Positions 8,107 through 17,220 are shown, counted from the stretch's first letter. The stretch: DNA of 64,000 nucleotides from Collimonas humicola (GCF_018304945.1 NZ_JAGQEE010000004.1:186001-250000), one strand, 5' to 3'. Made by a program: numbers and translations. The notes: a model not told the origin generated them from the letters alone.

Positions 8107-10803
8107 TTATTGCGTGACCGGATTCGGCTTGTCCGGATTGATACCATACTTGGTAATTGCATCGGCCACAACCGAGGCCTTGATCTTGCCTTCATCGGCC
8201 AGCGCCTTCAATGCAGCCACTGCCACATAGTAGCGGTTGACTTCGAAGAATTCACGCAGCTTGGCGCGGGTATCGGAACGGCCGAAACCGTCGGTGCCCA
8301 GGACCTTGAAGGTGCGCCCGGCCGGAACGAAGGCGCGGGTCTGCTCGGCAAAGGTGCGCATGTAGTCGGTGGAGACGATGATCGGACCGCTGGTGCCTTG
8401 CAGGCACTGGGTGATGTGCGCCACGCGCGGGGTATCTGTCGGGTGCAGCATGTTCCAGCGTTCCACGTCCTGGCCGTCGCGCGCCAGCAGGGTGAACGAC
8501 GGCGCCGACCAGACATCGGCATCCACGCCCCAGTCGCTGGCCAGCAAGGCAGCGCCTTCGATGACTTCGCGCAGGATGGTGCCGGAGCCCATCAGCTGCA
8601 CGCGCTGCTTGTTCTTCTTGCCGCCTTCCTGCAGCAGGTAGAGGCCCTTGATGATGCCCTCTTCCTGGCCTTCCTTCAGGCCCGGATGGCTGTAGTTCTC
8701 GTTCATCAGCGTCAGGTAGTAGAACACGTCTTCCTGGTTGGTGACCATGCGGCGCAGGCCGTCATGCATGATGACTGCCACTTCGTGCGAGAAGGTCGGA
8801 TCGTAAGGCACGCAGTTCGGGATGGTCGAAGCCAGCACGTGGCTGTGGCCGTCTTCATGCTGCAAGCCTTCGCCGTTCAATGTAGTACGGCCGGCGGTGC
8901 CGCCCAGCAGGAAGCCGCGGGCGCGCATGTCGCCAGCTGCCCAGGCCAGGTCGCCGATACGCTGCAGGCCGAACATCGAGTAGTAGGTGTAGAACGGAAT
9001 CATGACCCGGTTGTTGGTCGAGTAGGAAGTTGCCGCCGCAATCCACGAGCTCATGCCGCCCGCTTCATTGATGCCTTCCTGCAGGATCTGGCCAGCCTTG
9101 TCTTCACGGTAGTACATCACCTGGTCTTTATCGACCGGCTCGTACAGCTGGCCGACCTGGCTGAAGATGCCGATCTGGCGGAACAGGCCTTCCATGCCGA
9201 AAGTGCGCGATTCATCGACCATGATAGGCACCACGCGCTGGCCCAGGCTAGGGTCGCGCAGCAGCGTGTTCAGGATGCGCACGTAAGCCTGGGTGGTGGA
9301 AATCTCGCGGCCTTCAGCGGTTGGCTCCAAGGCGCCCTTGAATGCCGACAGTTCCGGCACCACCAGCACTTCGTCAGCCTTCTGGCGGCGTTGCGGCAGG
9401 TAGCCGCCCAGCGCCTTGCGGCGGGCGTGCAGGTATTGCATTTCCGGGGTGTCGTCGGATGGCTTGAAGAACGGCACGCTCGGCAGCTGCTCGTCGGAAA
9501 TCGGCAGCTGGAAGCGGTCGCGCATGGCCTTGATGGCTTCGTCGTCCAGCTTCTTGGTGTTGTGTGCGGTGTTGCGCGCTTCGCCCGACTTGCCGAAGCC
9601 GTAACCCTTGATGCTCTTGACCAGCAAGACAGTCGGCTGGCCCTTGTGTTCCTGCGCCACTTTGAAGGCAGCATAGATCTTGTGCGGATCGTGGCCGCCG
9701 CGGGTCAGGTGCCAGATGTCGTCGTCGGACATCTTGCTGACCAGCTCCAGCAATTTCGGATGCTTGCCGAAGAAGTGCTTGCGCACGAATGCGCCGTCCT
9801 TGGCCTTGTAGTTCTGGTACTCGCCGTCGACGGTTTCCATCATCACGCGCTGCAAGATGCCTTCCTTGTCGCGCGCCAGCAGATCGTCCCAGCCTGCGCC
9901 CCAGATCACCTTGACGACGTTCCAGCCGGCGCCGCGGAAATCGCTTTCCAGTTCCTGGATGATCTTGCCGTTGCCGCGCACCGGACCGTCCAGGCGCTGC
10001 AGGTTACAGTTGACCACGATCACCAGGTTGTCCAGGCGCTCGCGGCCGGCCATGCCGATCGCACCCATCGATTCCGGTTCGTCCATCTCGCCGTCGCCGC
10101 AGAAAGCCCAGACCTTGCGGTTGGCGGTGTCGGCGATGCTGCGTGCATGCAGGTATTTGAGGAAACGCGCCTGGTAGATCGCCATCAGCGGGCCCAGGCC
10201 CATCGATACGGTAGGGAATTGCCAGAAGTCCGGCATCAGCTTTGGATGCGGGTAGGAAGACAGGCCGTTGCCGTCGACTTCGCGGCGGAAATGCAGCAGC
10301 TGTTCTTCAGTCAGGCGGCCTTCGAGGAAAGCGCGGGCGTAGATGCCTGGCGACGAGTGGCCCTGGATGTACAGCAGGTCGCCACCGTGGTTTTCGGAAG
10401 GGGCGTGCCAGAAATGGTTGAAGCCGATGCCCAGCATGTTGGCCAGCGAAGCAAAGCTGGACAGGTGGCCGCCGAGGTCGCCGTCGAGGCGGTTGGCCTT
10501 GACCACCATCGCCATCGCATTCCAGCGCATCCACGAGCGCAGGCGCTCTTCGATCTCCAGATCGCCCGGGCAATGCTCGCCCATGTGGGCAGGGATGGTG
10601 TTGACATAGGCGGTATTGCTGGAAAACGGGATCTGGGCGCCGCGGCGGCGCGCCAGGTCGACCATTCTTTCCATCAGATAGTGGGCGCGTTCAGGACCTT
10701 CGGTTTCAATAACAGCTTCGAGCGCATCAAGCCATTCTTGGGTTTCTATGACATCTGGATCGTTGGCGGCTTGGGCCAAAACCTGGTCGAGCTGGGCTGA
10801 CAT
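8107..10803 (-). CDS. aceE: Pyruvate dehydrogenase E1, homodimeric type
   Basis: 898-residue thiamine-diphosphate enzyme that decarboxylates pyruvate and acetylates the E2 lipoyl group; the length is normal for the homodimeric AceE family. The ThDP-binding motif GDGEMDEPES...NCN is visible near residue 240, and the N-terminal segment with SSNTAYVNTI and the C-terminal KVLGTDGFGRSDTR are typical. The start at 10803 has CAGGAGACTCAGC just before it. First gene of aceE-aceF-BPH-lpdA. A roughly 340-base untranslated region upstream probably holds its promoter. Confidence 0.95.
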   Translation of the reverse strand: MSAQLDQVLAQAANDPDVIETQEWLDALEAVIETEGPERAHYLMERMVDLARRRGAQIPFSSNTAYVNTIPAHMGEHCPGDLEIEERLRSWMRWNAMAMVVKANRLDGDLGGHLSSFASLANMLGIGFNHFWHAPSENHGGDLLYIQGHSSPGIYARAFLEGRLTEEQLLHFRREVDGNGLSSYPHPKLMPDFWQFPTVSMGLGPLMAIYQARFLKYLHARSIADTANRKVWAFCGDGEMDEPESMGAIGMAGRERLDNLVIVVNCNLQRLDGPVRGNGKIIQELESDFRGAGWNVVKVIWGAGWDDLLARDKEGILQRVMMETVDGEYQNYKAKDGAFVRKHFFGKHPKLLELVSKMSDDDIWHLTRGGHDPHKIYAAFKVAQEHKGQPTVLLVKSIKGYGFGKSGEARNTAHNTKKLDDEAIKAMRDRFQLPISDEQLPSVPFFKPSDDTPEMQYLHARRKALGGYLPQRRQKADEVLVVPELSAFKGALEPTAEGREISTTQAYVRILNTLLRDPSLGQRVVPIMVDESRTFGMEGLFRQIGIFSQVGQLYEPVDKDQVMYYREDKAGQILQEGINEAGGMSSWIAAATSYSTNNRVMIPFYTYYSMFGLQRIGDLAWAAGDMRARGFLLGGTAGRTTLNGEGLQHEDGHSHVLASTIPNCVPYDPTFSHEVAVIMHDGLRRMVTNQEDVFYYLTLMNENYSHPGLKEGQEEGIIKGLYLLQEGGKKNKQRVQLMGSGTILREVIEGAALLASDWGVDADVWSAPSFTLLARDGQDVERWNMLHPTDTPRVAHITQCLQGTSGPIIVSTDYMRTFAEQTRAFVPAGRTFKVLGTDGFGRSDTRAKLREFFEVNRYYVAVAALKALADEGKIKASVVADAITKYGINPDKPNPVTQ

Positions 10804-11134
10804 GCTGAGTCTCCTGAATTTGTGCGCCTGTCCAATTTAGCATCGGATTAGCGGGTTGGGTCGCAAGCATCTACGTCACTTTGTAGACGGACGCCAAATT
10901 CTAACAGGAGTTTTTTCCATTTCCAAATAGCGATATGGCGTTTCGCATTATGAAAATATGCTGCATAGCAAGGCGAATCCTCATGAAAACATCTATCTCA
11001 AAAGTAATGTCATTGGTCTGTAAACAAAATATGCAGGCTTATTCATATGTCGCAACGCAACAATAATTACATATCAACATCATTAATTTACGACTTATAG
11101 TCAATTCGATATAAGGAATTCCATAAATCCAAAT
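10804..11134. promoter_or_regulatory. Upstream region of aceE
   Basis: About 330 bases without a gene. A plausible minus-strand promoter (TTGCGA with an 18-base spacer to TGCTAA, near 10836-10864) lies close to aceE. An inverted repeat TCTAC-N8-GTAGA occupies 10870-10887, just upstream of it, and could be an operator. The more distal part (10960-11130) is AT-rich and shows nothing convincing. Confidence 0.4.
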
Positions 11135-11139
11135 AAAAA

Positions 11140-11166
11140 AGCGCTGGACCGAAAATGGCCAGCGCT
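11140..11166 (-). terminator. Intrinsic terminator of plsY
   Basis: AGCGCTGG (11140-11147) pairs with CCAGCGCT (11159-11166). On the minus strand the stem is followed by six T, 36 bases after the plsY stop. Confidence 0.85.
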
Positions 11167-11201
11167 CTTTTATCCACACTCTTGATATCTGCCTGGACTT
11201 G

Positions 11202-11822
11202 CTATGCCGCCTTGCCGCCGTTCTTCTTGGCGCCGATCCGGCTTTCCTTGCCGGCCAGCAGATTGCCGATGTTCTTGGCATGGCGGTACATCAGCAAGGC
11301 GCTCATTACCACGATCGCCAGCAGGATCATGTCCGGCCCTTCCATCAAGGCATAGAAGAAAGGCGCAAACAGGCTGGCGACCAGGGCTGCCAGCGACGAA
11401 TAGCGGAAAGCATAGGCAATGATCAGCCAGGTGCCGATGGTAGCCAGGCCGAGCCAGGGATTGAGGCCGATCAGGATGCCCAGCAAGGTGGCCACGCCTT
11501 TGCCGCCGGCAAAGCGGAAGAACACCGGCCACAGATGGCCCAGGAATACGGCTACCGCAGCGAGCGCCACGGCGCCGTCGCCGAGGCCGAATTGCGGCCC
11601 GTATCGTTGCGTCAGCCATACCGCCAGCCAGCCCTTGAAACCGTCGCCCAGCAGGGTCAGCGCAGCAGCAGCCTTGTTGCCGCTGCGCAGAACGTTGGTG
11701 GCGCCCGGGTTGTTGGAACCGTAGCTGCGCGGATCGCTCAGCCCGAACAGCTTGCTGGTGATGATGCCGAATGAAACCGAACCCAGCAGGTAGGCGCCAA
11801 TCACGGCTAACAATGTGTACAT
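11202..11822 (-). CDS. plsY: Glycerol-3-phosphate acyltransferase PlsY
   Basis: 206-residue polytopic membrane protein that transfers an acyl group from acyl phosphate to glycerol-3-phosphate, the first step of phospholipid synthesis. It shows about five hydrophobic segments and the family motifs [32 protein letters not shown] and FAGGKGVAT. The lysine-rich cytoplasmic C-terminus ends in KKNGGKAA. The ATG at 11822 is chosen since the protein begins [15 protein letters not shown] like its relatives; the longer frame starts within the YbaK gene. It follows ybaK by 44 bases and has its own terminator. Confidence 0.93.
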   Translation of the reverse strand: MYTLLAVIGAYLLGSVSFGIITSKLFGLSDPRSYGSNNPGATNVLRSGNKAAAALTLLGDGFKGWLAVWLTQRYGPQFGLGDGAVALAAVAVFLGHLWPVFFRFAGGKGVATLLGILIGLNPWLGLATIGTWLIIAYAFRYSSLAALVASLFAPFFYALMEGPDMILLAIVVMSALLMYRHAKNIGNLLAGKESRIGAKKNGGKAA

Positions 11823-11866
11823 GCGTGTCTCTTTCTTTTTGTCTTGATCAATGAATTTAGGGGCGC

Positions 11867-12352
11867 TTACTCTTCCAGCGCGCACTGGACCGTTTTCGCT
11901 TGCAGCAGATCGACCACGACCTGCGGCGCCACGCCGATCAGATAGCCGCGCCGGCCACCGTTAATATATATCTTCTGCAGGCTCAGGATGCTTTCTTCTA
12001 TATAGACCGGCAGCTGCTTGCGCGTGGCGAACGGCGAAGTGCCGCCGATCAGGTAGCCGGAATGGCGATTGGCCACTTCCGGCTTGCAAGGCTCGACCGA
12101 TTTGCGGCCGGTCTGCCGCGCCAGGTTCTTGGTCGACACCTTGCGGTCGCCGTGCATCAGGATGATCAGCGGCTTGGCCGCTTCATCCTGCATGACCAGC
12201 GTCTTCACCACATGATGTTCATCGACGCCGAGGGCGCGCGCCGATACCGTGGTGCCGCCGTGTTCCTCATACGCATAGGGATGTTCGGAAAAGAGCGCAC
12301 CGTGCTTGCGCAGGAATTGCGTGGCCGGAGTCTCTGAAATGTGTTTTGTCAT
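11867..12352 (-). CDS. ybaK: YbaK/EbsC-type aminoacyl-tRNA deacylase
   Basis: 161-residue editing protein of the YbaK/ProX family, which hydrolyses mischarged Cys-tRNA(Pro). Visible family features are the conserved lysine region KTLVMQD, the substrate-pocket segment [19 protein letters not shown] and the glycine-rich [14 protein letters not shown]. The whole protein is this single domain. The ATG at 12352 begins [10 protein letters not shown]; a longer frame upstream has no support. Probably co-transcribed with plsY. The exact tRNA specificity (Pro versus other) cannot be read from the sequence. Confidence 0.88.
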   Translation of the reverse strand: MTKHISETPATQFLRKHGALFSEHPYAYEEHGGTTVSARALGVDEHHVVKTLVMQDEAAKPLIILMHGDRKVSTKNLARQTGRKSVEPCKPEVANRHSGYLIGGTSPFATRKQLPVYIEESILSLQKIYINGGRRGYLIGVAPQVVVDLLQAKTVQCALEE

Positions 12353-12490
12353 ACCGGGAATTCGGATGCAGCGCCCTGTGCCGGACGCCTGCTTGATCAT
12401 TCTTAAACGTAAAACCAGATGCAGCGACAGACCGCGGATAGGAGGTGTCCTCGATCCGCAATCCATGGAGTCAAGCTGCCGTCATCGTAC

Positions 12491-12694
12491 TCAAGGCTGC
12501 TTCGGCTCGTCGGCGGCAGGTTCGCCAGTCGCAGGTTCGCCTGCCGCAGGCTCAGCACCCTCGCCAGCGGCTTCTTCGACTTCAGTTTCGGAAGAGGAAC
12601 CCTTCTCCAGCTTGCGCTTCAGCTTTTCTTCCTTCTTTTTTTTCTTTTCTAATTCCTTTTGCCGTTTTTCATACTGAAAATTCGTTTTTGCCAA
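12491..12694 (-). CDS. Small Lys/Glu-rich hypothetical protein
   Basis: 67 residues with strongly uneven composition: residues about 10-35 are mainly Lys and Glu (RQKELEKKKKKEEKLKRKL, predicted charged helix), and the tail is a Pro/Ala/Glu repeat of the type AAGEPATGEPAADEP. No domain recognised. Short highly charged proteins of this kind are annotated as hypothetical in many Burkholderiales. The start at 12694 precedes MAKTNFQYEKRQKE. Independent of its neighbours on the minus strand by more than 100 bases on each side. Confidence 0.6.
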   Translation of the reverse strand: MAKTNFQYEKRQKELEKKKKKEEKLKRKLEKGSSSETEVEEAAGEGAEPAAGEPATGEPAADEPKQP

Positions 12695-12834
12695 TTGCGC
12701 CCCCTAAATAGACTCTTGAATGATGTAGTACAGGATACAGGAGAATAATTGGGAAGATGCAGAATTCGGCAGCGCGGAAGCTTGCCAAAGCGCCAATTTA
12801 TTGTTTCATTATAGCAACTTTCACGGGTGCGGTT

Positions 12835-13773
12835 TTATCCGCGCGGATGATGCGCGGCGTGCAAGGCTTTCAGGCGTTCCCGCGCCACATGGGTATAAAT
12901 CTGCGTGGTCGATATGTCGGCGTGTCCCAGCAACAGCTGCACCACGCGCAAATCCGCGCCATGGTTCAGCAAATGGGTGGCGAATGCGTGACGCAGGGTA
13001 TGCGGCGACAAAGGGGCGTTGATCATCGCCTTGGCGGCGTACTTCTTGATCAGGGTCCAGAACATCTGGCGCGTCATGGCGCCGCCGCGCGCGGTCACGA
13101 ACAAGGCGTCATCCATCTGGCCGTTGAGGATCTGGCCGCGTGCATCCTTCAGGTAGCGCACGATCCAGTTGCGCGCCTCTTCGCCAAACGGCAGCAAACG
13201 GGTTTTATTGCCCTTGCCGGTAATCCGCAAGACACCTTCATTCATGCCGACTTCCAGCGACTTCAGCAGCACCAGCTCGGACACCCGCAAGCCGCTGGCA
13301 TACATCAGTTCCAGCATAGTGCGGTCGCGCAGGCCCAGCGGCGTAGCCACGTCGGGCGCCGCCAGCAGCGCTTCCACCTGGGCTTCCGACAGTACTTTGG
13401 GAAAACGCGGCGCCTGCTTGGCCGAGCGCAGATGCAGGCAGGGATCGACGCTGATGCGGTTTTGCCGCAGCGCCAGCAGATAGAAACGCTTCAGCACCGC
13501 CAGCCGCCGGTTCGACGAGGTGGCCTTGCTGGTGTCGTGCCTGGCGAGGAAATAGGCGTTGAGGTCGCCGGCATCGACCGCCAGCAGCGATTTGGCCTCC
13601 GGCAGCTCCTGCAGCCAGAAGGCAAACAGGGTCATGTCGCGCCGATAGGCTTCCAGGGAATTCTTGGCCAGGCCGTCTTCCAGCCACAGGCTGTCGCAAA
13701 ACTCGTCGATCGCGCTTTGATGCTCTGCCTGCAGCACGGGTCTGGCCGCGAGCTCGGCCTTGGATCTTCTCAC
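12835..13773 (-). CDS. xerD: Site-specific tyrosine recombinase XerD
   Basis: 312-residue recombinase that resolves chromosome dimers at dif with XerC. The N-terminal SAM-like domain includes SAIDEFCDSLWLEDGLAKNSLEAYRRDM. The catalytic domain holds Arg in ASGLRVSELVLL, the HTLRHAFATHLLNHG box, and LLGHADISTTQIYTHV with His and the nucleophilic Tyr. The start is taken as GTG at 13773, whose GTGA overlaps the TGA stop of ogt, a translational-coupling arrangement; longer frames run into ogt. Length fits XerD (about 300). No partner xerC lies in the window. Confidence 0.92.
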   Translation of the reverse strand: MRRSKAELAARPVLQAEHQSAIDEFCDSLWLEDGLAKNSLEAYRRDMTLFAFWLQELPEAKSLLAVDAGDLNAYFLARHDTSKATSSNRRLAVLKRFYLLALRQNRISVDPCLHLRSAKQAPRFPKVLSEAQVEALLAAPDVATPLGLRDRTMLELMYASGLRVSELVLLKSLEVGMNEGVLRITGKGNKTRLLPFGEEARNWIVRYLKDARGQILNGQMDDALFVTARGGAMTRQMFWTLIKKYAAKAMINAPLSPHTLRHAFATHLLNHGADLRVVQLLLGHADISTTQIYTHVARERLKALHAAHHPRG

Positions 13774-14303
13774 AGGCCGGTCACGCCTTCGTGCTGCAGC
13801 AGCCAGCGCTTGACCCGCAGGTGAAAGCCGTCGGCGTCGTCGTGGTGGGAAAAGCCGCCGATGCCGCCGGAGGCAGTCACGCGGTGGCAGGGAATCACCA
13901 GTGGAAACCAGTTGGCCCCGCAAGCCTGGCCGACCGCGCGCGGCGCCGATTCGATCAGCTTGGCGACCTGGCCGTAAGTAAGGACTTCACCGCGCGGTAT
14001 CGCTGAGATCGCTCTCCAGACACGATGCTGGAAAGCGGTGCCGAGCGGCGCCAGCGGCAGGTCGAAACGGAAATCGGGCTGTTCGAAGTAACGGCTGACC
14101 TGTTCGGCCACGCGCGCCGACAATTCGTCGGCAACATCTTTTTCGTGGAAGGAAGGCGGCAGATAGACCAGTTCGCGCAGCAGGCCGGCATCGGTGCGTA
14201 TTCCTACCGCGCCGAACGGCGCAGCGATCACGGCGGTGAAGTGCTGGGCAGGCAGCTGGCCGCCGGAGACTCGCTTCAATGGACTATCGGAATTTATGTT
14301 CAT
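13770..14303 (-). CDS. ogt: Methylated-DNA-[protein]-cysteine S-methyltransferase
   Basis: 177-residue DNA repair protein that removes O6-alkyl groups from guanine by transfer to its own cysteine. The acceptor Cys is in VIPCHRV, with the following GGIGGFSHHDDADGFHLRVKRWLLQHEG typical of Ogt/AGT. The DNA-binding helix region ALGTAFQHRVWRAISAIPRGEVLTYGQVAKLIESAPRAVGQA is intact, although its segments are given here only as a description of the AGT core. The ATG at 14303 begins MNINSDSPLK. No Ada regulatory domain is fused to it. Its stop overlaps the xerD start by four bases. Confidence 0.92.
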   Translation of the reverse strand: MNINSDSPLKRVSGGQLPAQHFTAVIAAPFGAVGIRTDAGLLRELVYLPPSFHEKDVADELSARVAEQVSRYFEQPDFRFDLPLAPLGTAFQHRVWRAISAIPRGEVLTYGQVAKLIESAPRAVGQACGANWFPLVIPCHRVTASGGIGGFSHHDDADGFHLRVKRWLLQHEGVTGL

Positions 14304-14342
14304 GATCCTGGATTCGGTAGTTGAACAGGTGCGAGTGTGCAT

Positions 14343-14512
14343 TTTTCCGGTTCTCTGGCTAGGCGCGACGCCCCTATCCCTATAGGGAAAGAGCTTGTCC
14401 TTGCAAGGACAAGCCGTTACGCAGGCGTGCAGCTTGCTGCCCGAAACCCCTGCTCCACCGACGCGGACCGCCAGTCCGCTACGAGGAGCAACGACGGCAG
14501 AGAGCCGGAAAA
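14343..14512. repeat. 170-bp palindromic repeat element with short terminal inverted repeats
   Basis: Ends TTTTCCGGTTCTCT (14343-14356) and AGAGAGCCGGAAAA (14499-14512) are inverted with one mismatch. Inside are a perfect 22-bp palindrome at 14393-14414 and CCCTATAGGG at 14378-14387. The internal stretch GCTACGAGGAGCAACGACGG (14478-14497) resembles the core of the element at 47760-47989. No coding capacity. It sits directly upstream of ogt. Confidence 0.6.
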
Positions 14513-14642
14513 GTGCGCAATCGCGCCTGTAGCGCTCTCACTCGATTAGCGAGCCTTATTAAACCAAAGAAAAGCTGCATGCATCAAGTTTTTCAGATAC
14601 TGCTAAGCGGACAACTACCGAATCCAGGATCTATGCATAAAA

Positions 14643-14765
14643 TAAAAAAGGCGCATCTGTCGATGCGCCTCAAATTACTCCGTGTGCAATCCCGGCTGTT
14701 TAGACAGCTTCATTTGGACCGCACGGTCTCCTCAGTATCCCCGGTATCAATACCGTTTTTATGCA
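14643..14765 (-). ncRNA. Candidate structured small RNA, minus strand
   Basis: Read on the minus strand, four stems follow each other: 14755-14742 (CGGTAT/ATACCG), 14728-14717 (GACCG/CGGTC), 14708-14695 (GCTGT/ACAGC), and the terminator 14669-14650 (8 bp) with a run of six T. No reading frame longer than about 20 codons lies in it. A dense row of hairpins ending in an intrinsic terminator is typical of a small RNA. The 5' end and promoter are not identified, and no known family was recognised. Confidence 0.5.
14644..14669 (-). terminator. Intrinsic terminator, minus strand, with no upstream gene
   Basis: GGCGCATC (14650-14657) pairs with GATGCGCC (14662-14669), loop of four, then six T on the minus strand. 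No protein gene precedes it on that strand for nearly 500 bases, which is why a non-coding transcript is proposed. Confidence 0.75.
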
Positions 14766-14926
14766 CCACCACCTATAACTCTGTCATTCAAGCGCGTTGC
14801 CGCTTTTTCTGCTGCTTAAAAAATCTGAATTCTGTGCTGCCTGCTGCATGGCGGAAACCAAAAAATGCGGTCCAACCGACTTAAGCCGCTACTTTTTGTC
14901 TCGTAATGTCAAATTGTGGTCGCACT

Positions 14927-14940
14927 GTAACAGGTGTTAC
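14927..14940. promoter_or_regulatory. 14-bp palindrome, possible operator
   Basis: GTAACAGGTGTTAC: perfect 6-base arms around two bases. It lies in the gap between the RNA candidate and the AEC transporter gene, 188 bases before the latter. The regulator is unknown. The remainder of this gap (14941-15127) is AT-rich and shows no gene. Confidence 0.35.
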
Positions 14941-15127
14941 CCGGATTTAACAAATAATTTATATGAATGAATTTGCGCAAACAACATAGGTTTAGACTAA
15001 ACCCTTATCAAACCAATCAAACTAACTTCGATTAAATTTCCACATGGAAATAAACATCGTCATTGCATCGTAAATTGCCCCAAGCGCCGCGCTGTACCAG
15101 ACCACTTCACACAATATCCGCCTCTCC

Positions 15128-16021
15128 ATGTATATCGTCAACCTGTTGCTTCCCGATTTTTCATTGATATTGCTAGGAGCGGTCTTGCATCGTTTCAGCG
15201 ACTGGGGCGGCGCGTTCTGGACCGGCGCCGAAAAACTGGTGTATTTCCTGTTGTTCCCGGCCCTGCTGTTTTACTCCACTGCGCGCACCCCTTTGAGCTT
15301 CGACACCAGCGGCAAAATGCTGGCAGTCGGCATGTGCGCCCTGCTCGGCTCCATCCTCCTCACCTGGCTGGGCAAACCCTGGATCAAGGCGGCGCCTATG
15401 GATTACGAGTCCGGCATGCAAACCGGTTACCGCTTCAATTCCTATATGGCGCTCGCGCTGGCCGCGCGGCTGGGCGGCGAGCAGGCGACCGGCATGATGG
15501 CCCTGCTGATCGGCTTCGGCGTGCCTTTGTGCAATCTCGCCGCAGTGCATGCGCTGGCGCATAAAAGCGGCGGCCTGTTCAAGGAACTGGCGCGCAATCC
15601 CTTGCTGATCGCCACCGCCTGCGGCCTGCTCTATAGCTTGTGCGGCTTGCCGATGCCGGAAGTGGCGGGCGCAGTCTTGTCGCGCCTGGGCAACGCTGCA
15701 CTGGCGCTGGGCTTGCTGCTGGTGGGTGCGGGCCTGCGCCTGAGCGGCGTGCATCAAGCCAAGGCGCTATCCGCGTATTTCCTGACGCTCAAGCTGATGG
15801 CGCTGCCTGCCATGGCCTGGCTGCTGGGACAGTGGCTCGGCCTGGCGCCGTCGCAACTGCAGATCGTGGTGCTGTTCTGCGCCCTGCCTACCGCTTCCAG
15901 CGCTTACATACTGGCGGCGCGCATGGGCGGCAACGGCCCGCTGGTAGCATTCCTGATTTCTTCCGGCACCATGCTGTCGGCGTTGACGCTGCCGTTCTGG
16001 CTGTGGATGTTGCAACATTAA
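15128..16021 (+). CDS. AEC family transporter
   Basis: 297-residue integral membrane protein of the auxin efflux carrier (AEC/BART) family. About ten hydrophobic segments span the whole chain, beginning MYIVNLLLPDFSLILLGAVL. It includes the typical GYRFNSYMALALAARLGG in the first half and LPTASSAYILAARMGGNGPLVA near the C-terminus. Bacterial members export malate, malonate or other organic acids; the substrate here is unknown. The gene stands alone, pointing towards queG. An ATG at 15128 matches the usual N-terminus. Confidence 0.85.
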   Translation: MYIVNLLLPDFSLILLGAVLHRFSDWGGAFWTGAEKLVYFLLFPALLFYSTARTPLSFDTSGKMLAVGMCALLGSILLTWLGKPWIKAAPMDYESGMQTGYRFNSYMALALAARLGGEQATGMMALLIGFGVPLCNLAAVHALAHKSGGLFKELARNPLLIATACGLLYSLCGLPMPEVAGAVLSRLGNAALALGLLLVGAGLRLSGVHQAKALSAYFLTLKLMALPAMAWLLGQWLGLAPSQLQIVVLFCALPTASSAYILAARMGGNGPLVAFLISSGTMLSALTLPFWLWMLQH

Positions 16022-16029
16022 ATGGCCGA

Positions 16030-17163
16030 TCAGGCGCCGTGCTGCTGCAGGGCCCACGCCACATGCTCGCGCACCAGCTCTGACGGGTCGGCGCTGCGCG
16101 ACCGCAGCGCTGCGACGATTTCCGGCGTGCCGGCGCCCGCCGCGGCGGCATTGCCGAGACCGACCGCCATGTTGCGCAGCCAGCGTTCATAGCCGATGCG
16201 GCGGATCGGACTGCCTTCCATGCGGCTGTTGAACTGCTCCTCGCTCCAGCCGAACAGTTCCACCAGCGTAGCCTGGTCAAGGCCGTTGCGCACATCGAAA
16301 TCGCCCAGCGTCGACGGCTGGGCAAATTTATTCCAGGGACAAAACAGCTGGCAATCGTCACAGCCGTAGACGCGGTTGCCGATCAAGGGTCGCAGTTCCA
16401 GCGGGATGCTGCCTTTCAGTTCAATCGTCAGATAAGAGATACAACGGCGCGCGTCGAGCCGGTAAGGACCGACGATGGCCTGGGTCGGACAGACATCCAT
16501 GCAGGCGCTGCATTGGCCGCAATGCGAACTGGTAGGCGGGTCGACCGGCAACGGCAGATCAGTCAGGATTTCGCCGAGGAAGAAGAACGAACCGGCTTCC
16601 CGATTGAGCAGCAAGGTGTGCTTGCCGCGCCAGCCGAGACCGGCCTTCTGCGCCAGCGCCACTTCCATCACCGGCGCCGAATCGGTGAACACGCGGTAGC
16701 CGAATTCGCCGATTTCGCCCTTGATGCGATCGGCCAGCTGCTGCAGGCGCGAGCGGATCACCTTGTGATAATCGCGGCCGCGAGCGTACAGCGACACCGT
16801 CGCCGTGCCCGCGGCGGCCGGCGTCAGCCGCGCCTGTTCGCGCGGGCGCCACTGGCCCGGCGCATCCTGGTAGCCGCGCGGCAGATAATCCATGCGCACC
16901 GCGATCGCCCGTATCGTTCCCGGCACCAATTCCGCCGGACGGGCGCGCTTCAACCCGTGCGCTGCCATATAATCCATCTCACCGTGATAACCGAGCGCCA
17001 GCCAGGCCTGGAATCCGGCCTCCTGCTCGGCGAGGTCGACGTCGCTGATGCGGATATCGGCAAAGCCAAGCTCGCGCCCCCATGCCTTGATGGCGACGGC
17101 AAGCGCCGCCAGATCGGGAGCGGGCGGGGGTTTCCCGGTAAAGTGTTGCTGCGTGACGGCCAT
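16030..17163 (-). CDS. queG: tRNA epoxyqueuosine reductase
   Basis: 377-residue cobalamin-dependent iron-sulfur enzyme making queuosine from epoxyqueuosine in tRNA, the last step of Q synthesis. The two 4Fe-4S cluster motifs are visible as CGQCSACMDVCPTQAI and CDDCQLFCPWN. The segment GWRGKHTLLLNREAGSFFFLGEI is characteristic, and a C-terminal HEAT-like tail follows. The ATG at 17163 has TTTTTGGA 12 bases upstream; a GTG at 17187 in the same frame is an alternative. It diverges from tsaE across 57 bases, the same pairing seen in E. coli (queG, tsaE, ami, mutL, miaA). Confidence 0.93.
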   Translation of the reverse strand: MAVTQQHFTGKPPPAPDLAALAVAIKAWGRELGFADIRISDVDLAEQEAGFQAWLALGYHGEMDYMAAHGLKRARPAELVPGTIRAIAVRMDYLPRGYQDAPGQWRPREQARLTPAAAGTATVSLYARGRDYHKVIRSRLQQLADRIKGEIGEFGYRVFTDSAPVMEVALAQKAGLGWRGKHTLLLNREAGSFFFLGEILTDLPLPVDPPTSSHCGQCSACMDVCPTQAIVGPYRLDARRCISYLTIELKGSIPLELRPLIGNRVYGCDDCQLFCPWNKFAQPSTLGDFDVRNGLDQATLVELFGWSEEQFNSRMEGSPIRRIGYERWLRNMAVGLGNAAAAGAGTPEIVAALRSRSADPSELVREHVAWALQQHGA

Positions 17164-17220
17164 GGCTGCTGCGATTCCAAAAAACACTACTGAACTGACT
17201 ATAGAGGACTATGTTACGCG

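Noticed and set aside
6910-10800. 1296-codon open frame on the plus strand opposite aceF and aceE
   Set aside because: Shadow of codon bias. Both minus-strand genes are complete and well matched to known families.
14643-14820. 6S RNA
   Set aside because: The short serial hairpins do not form the long rod with a central open bubble that defines 6S RNA.
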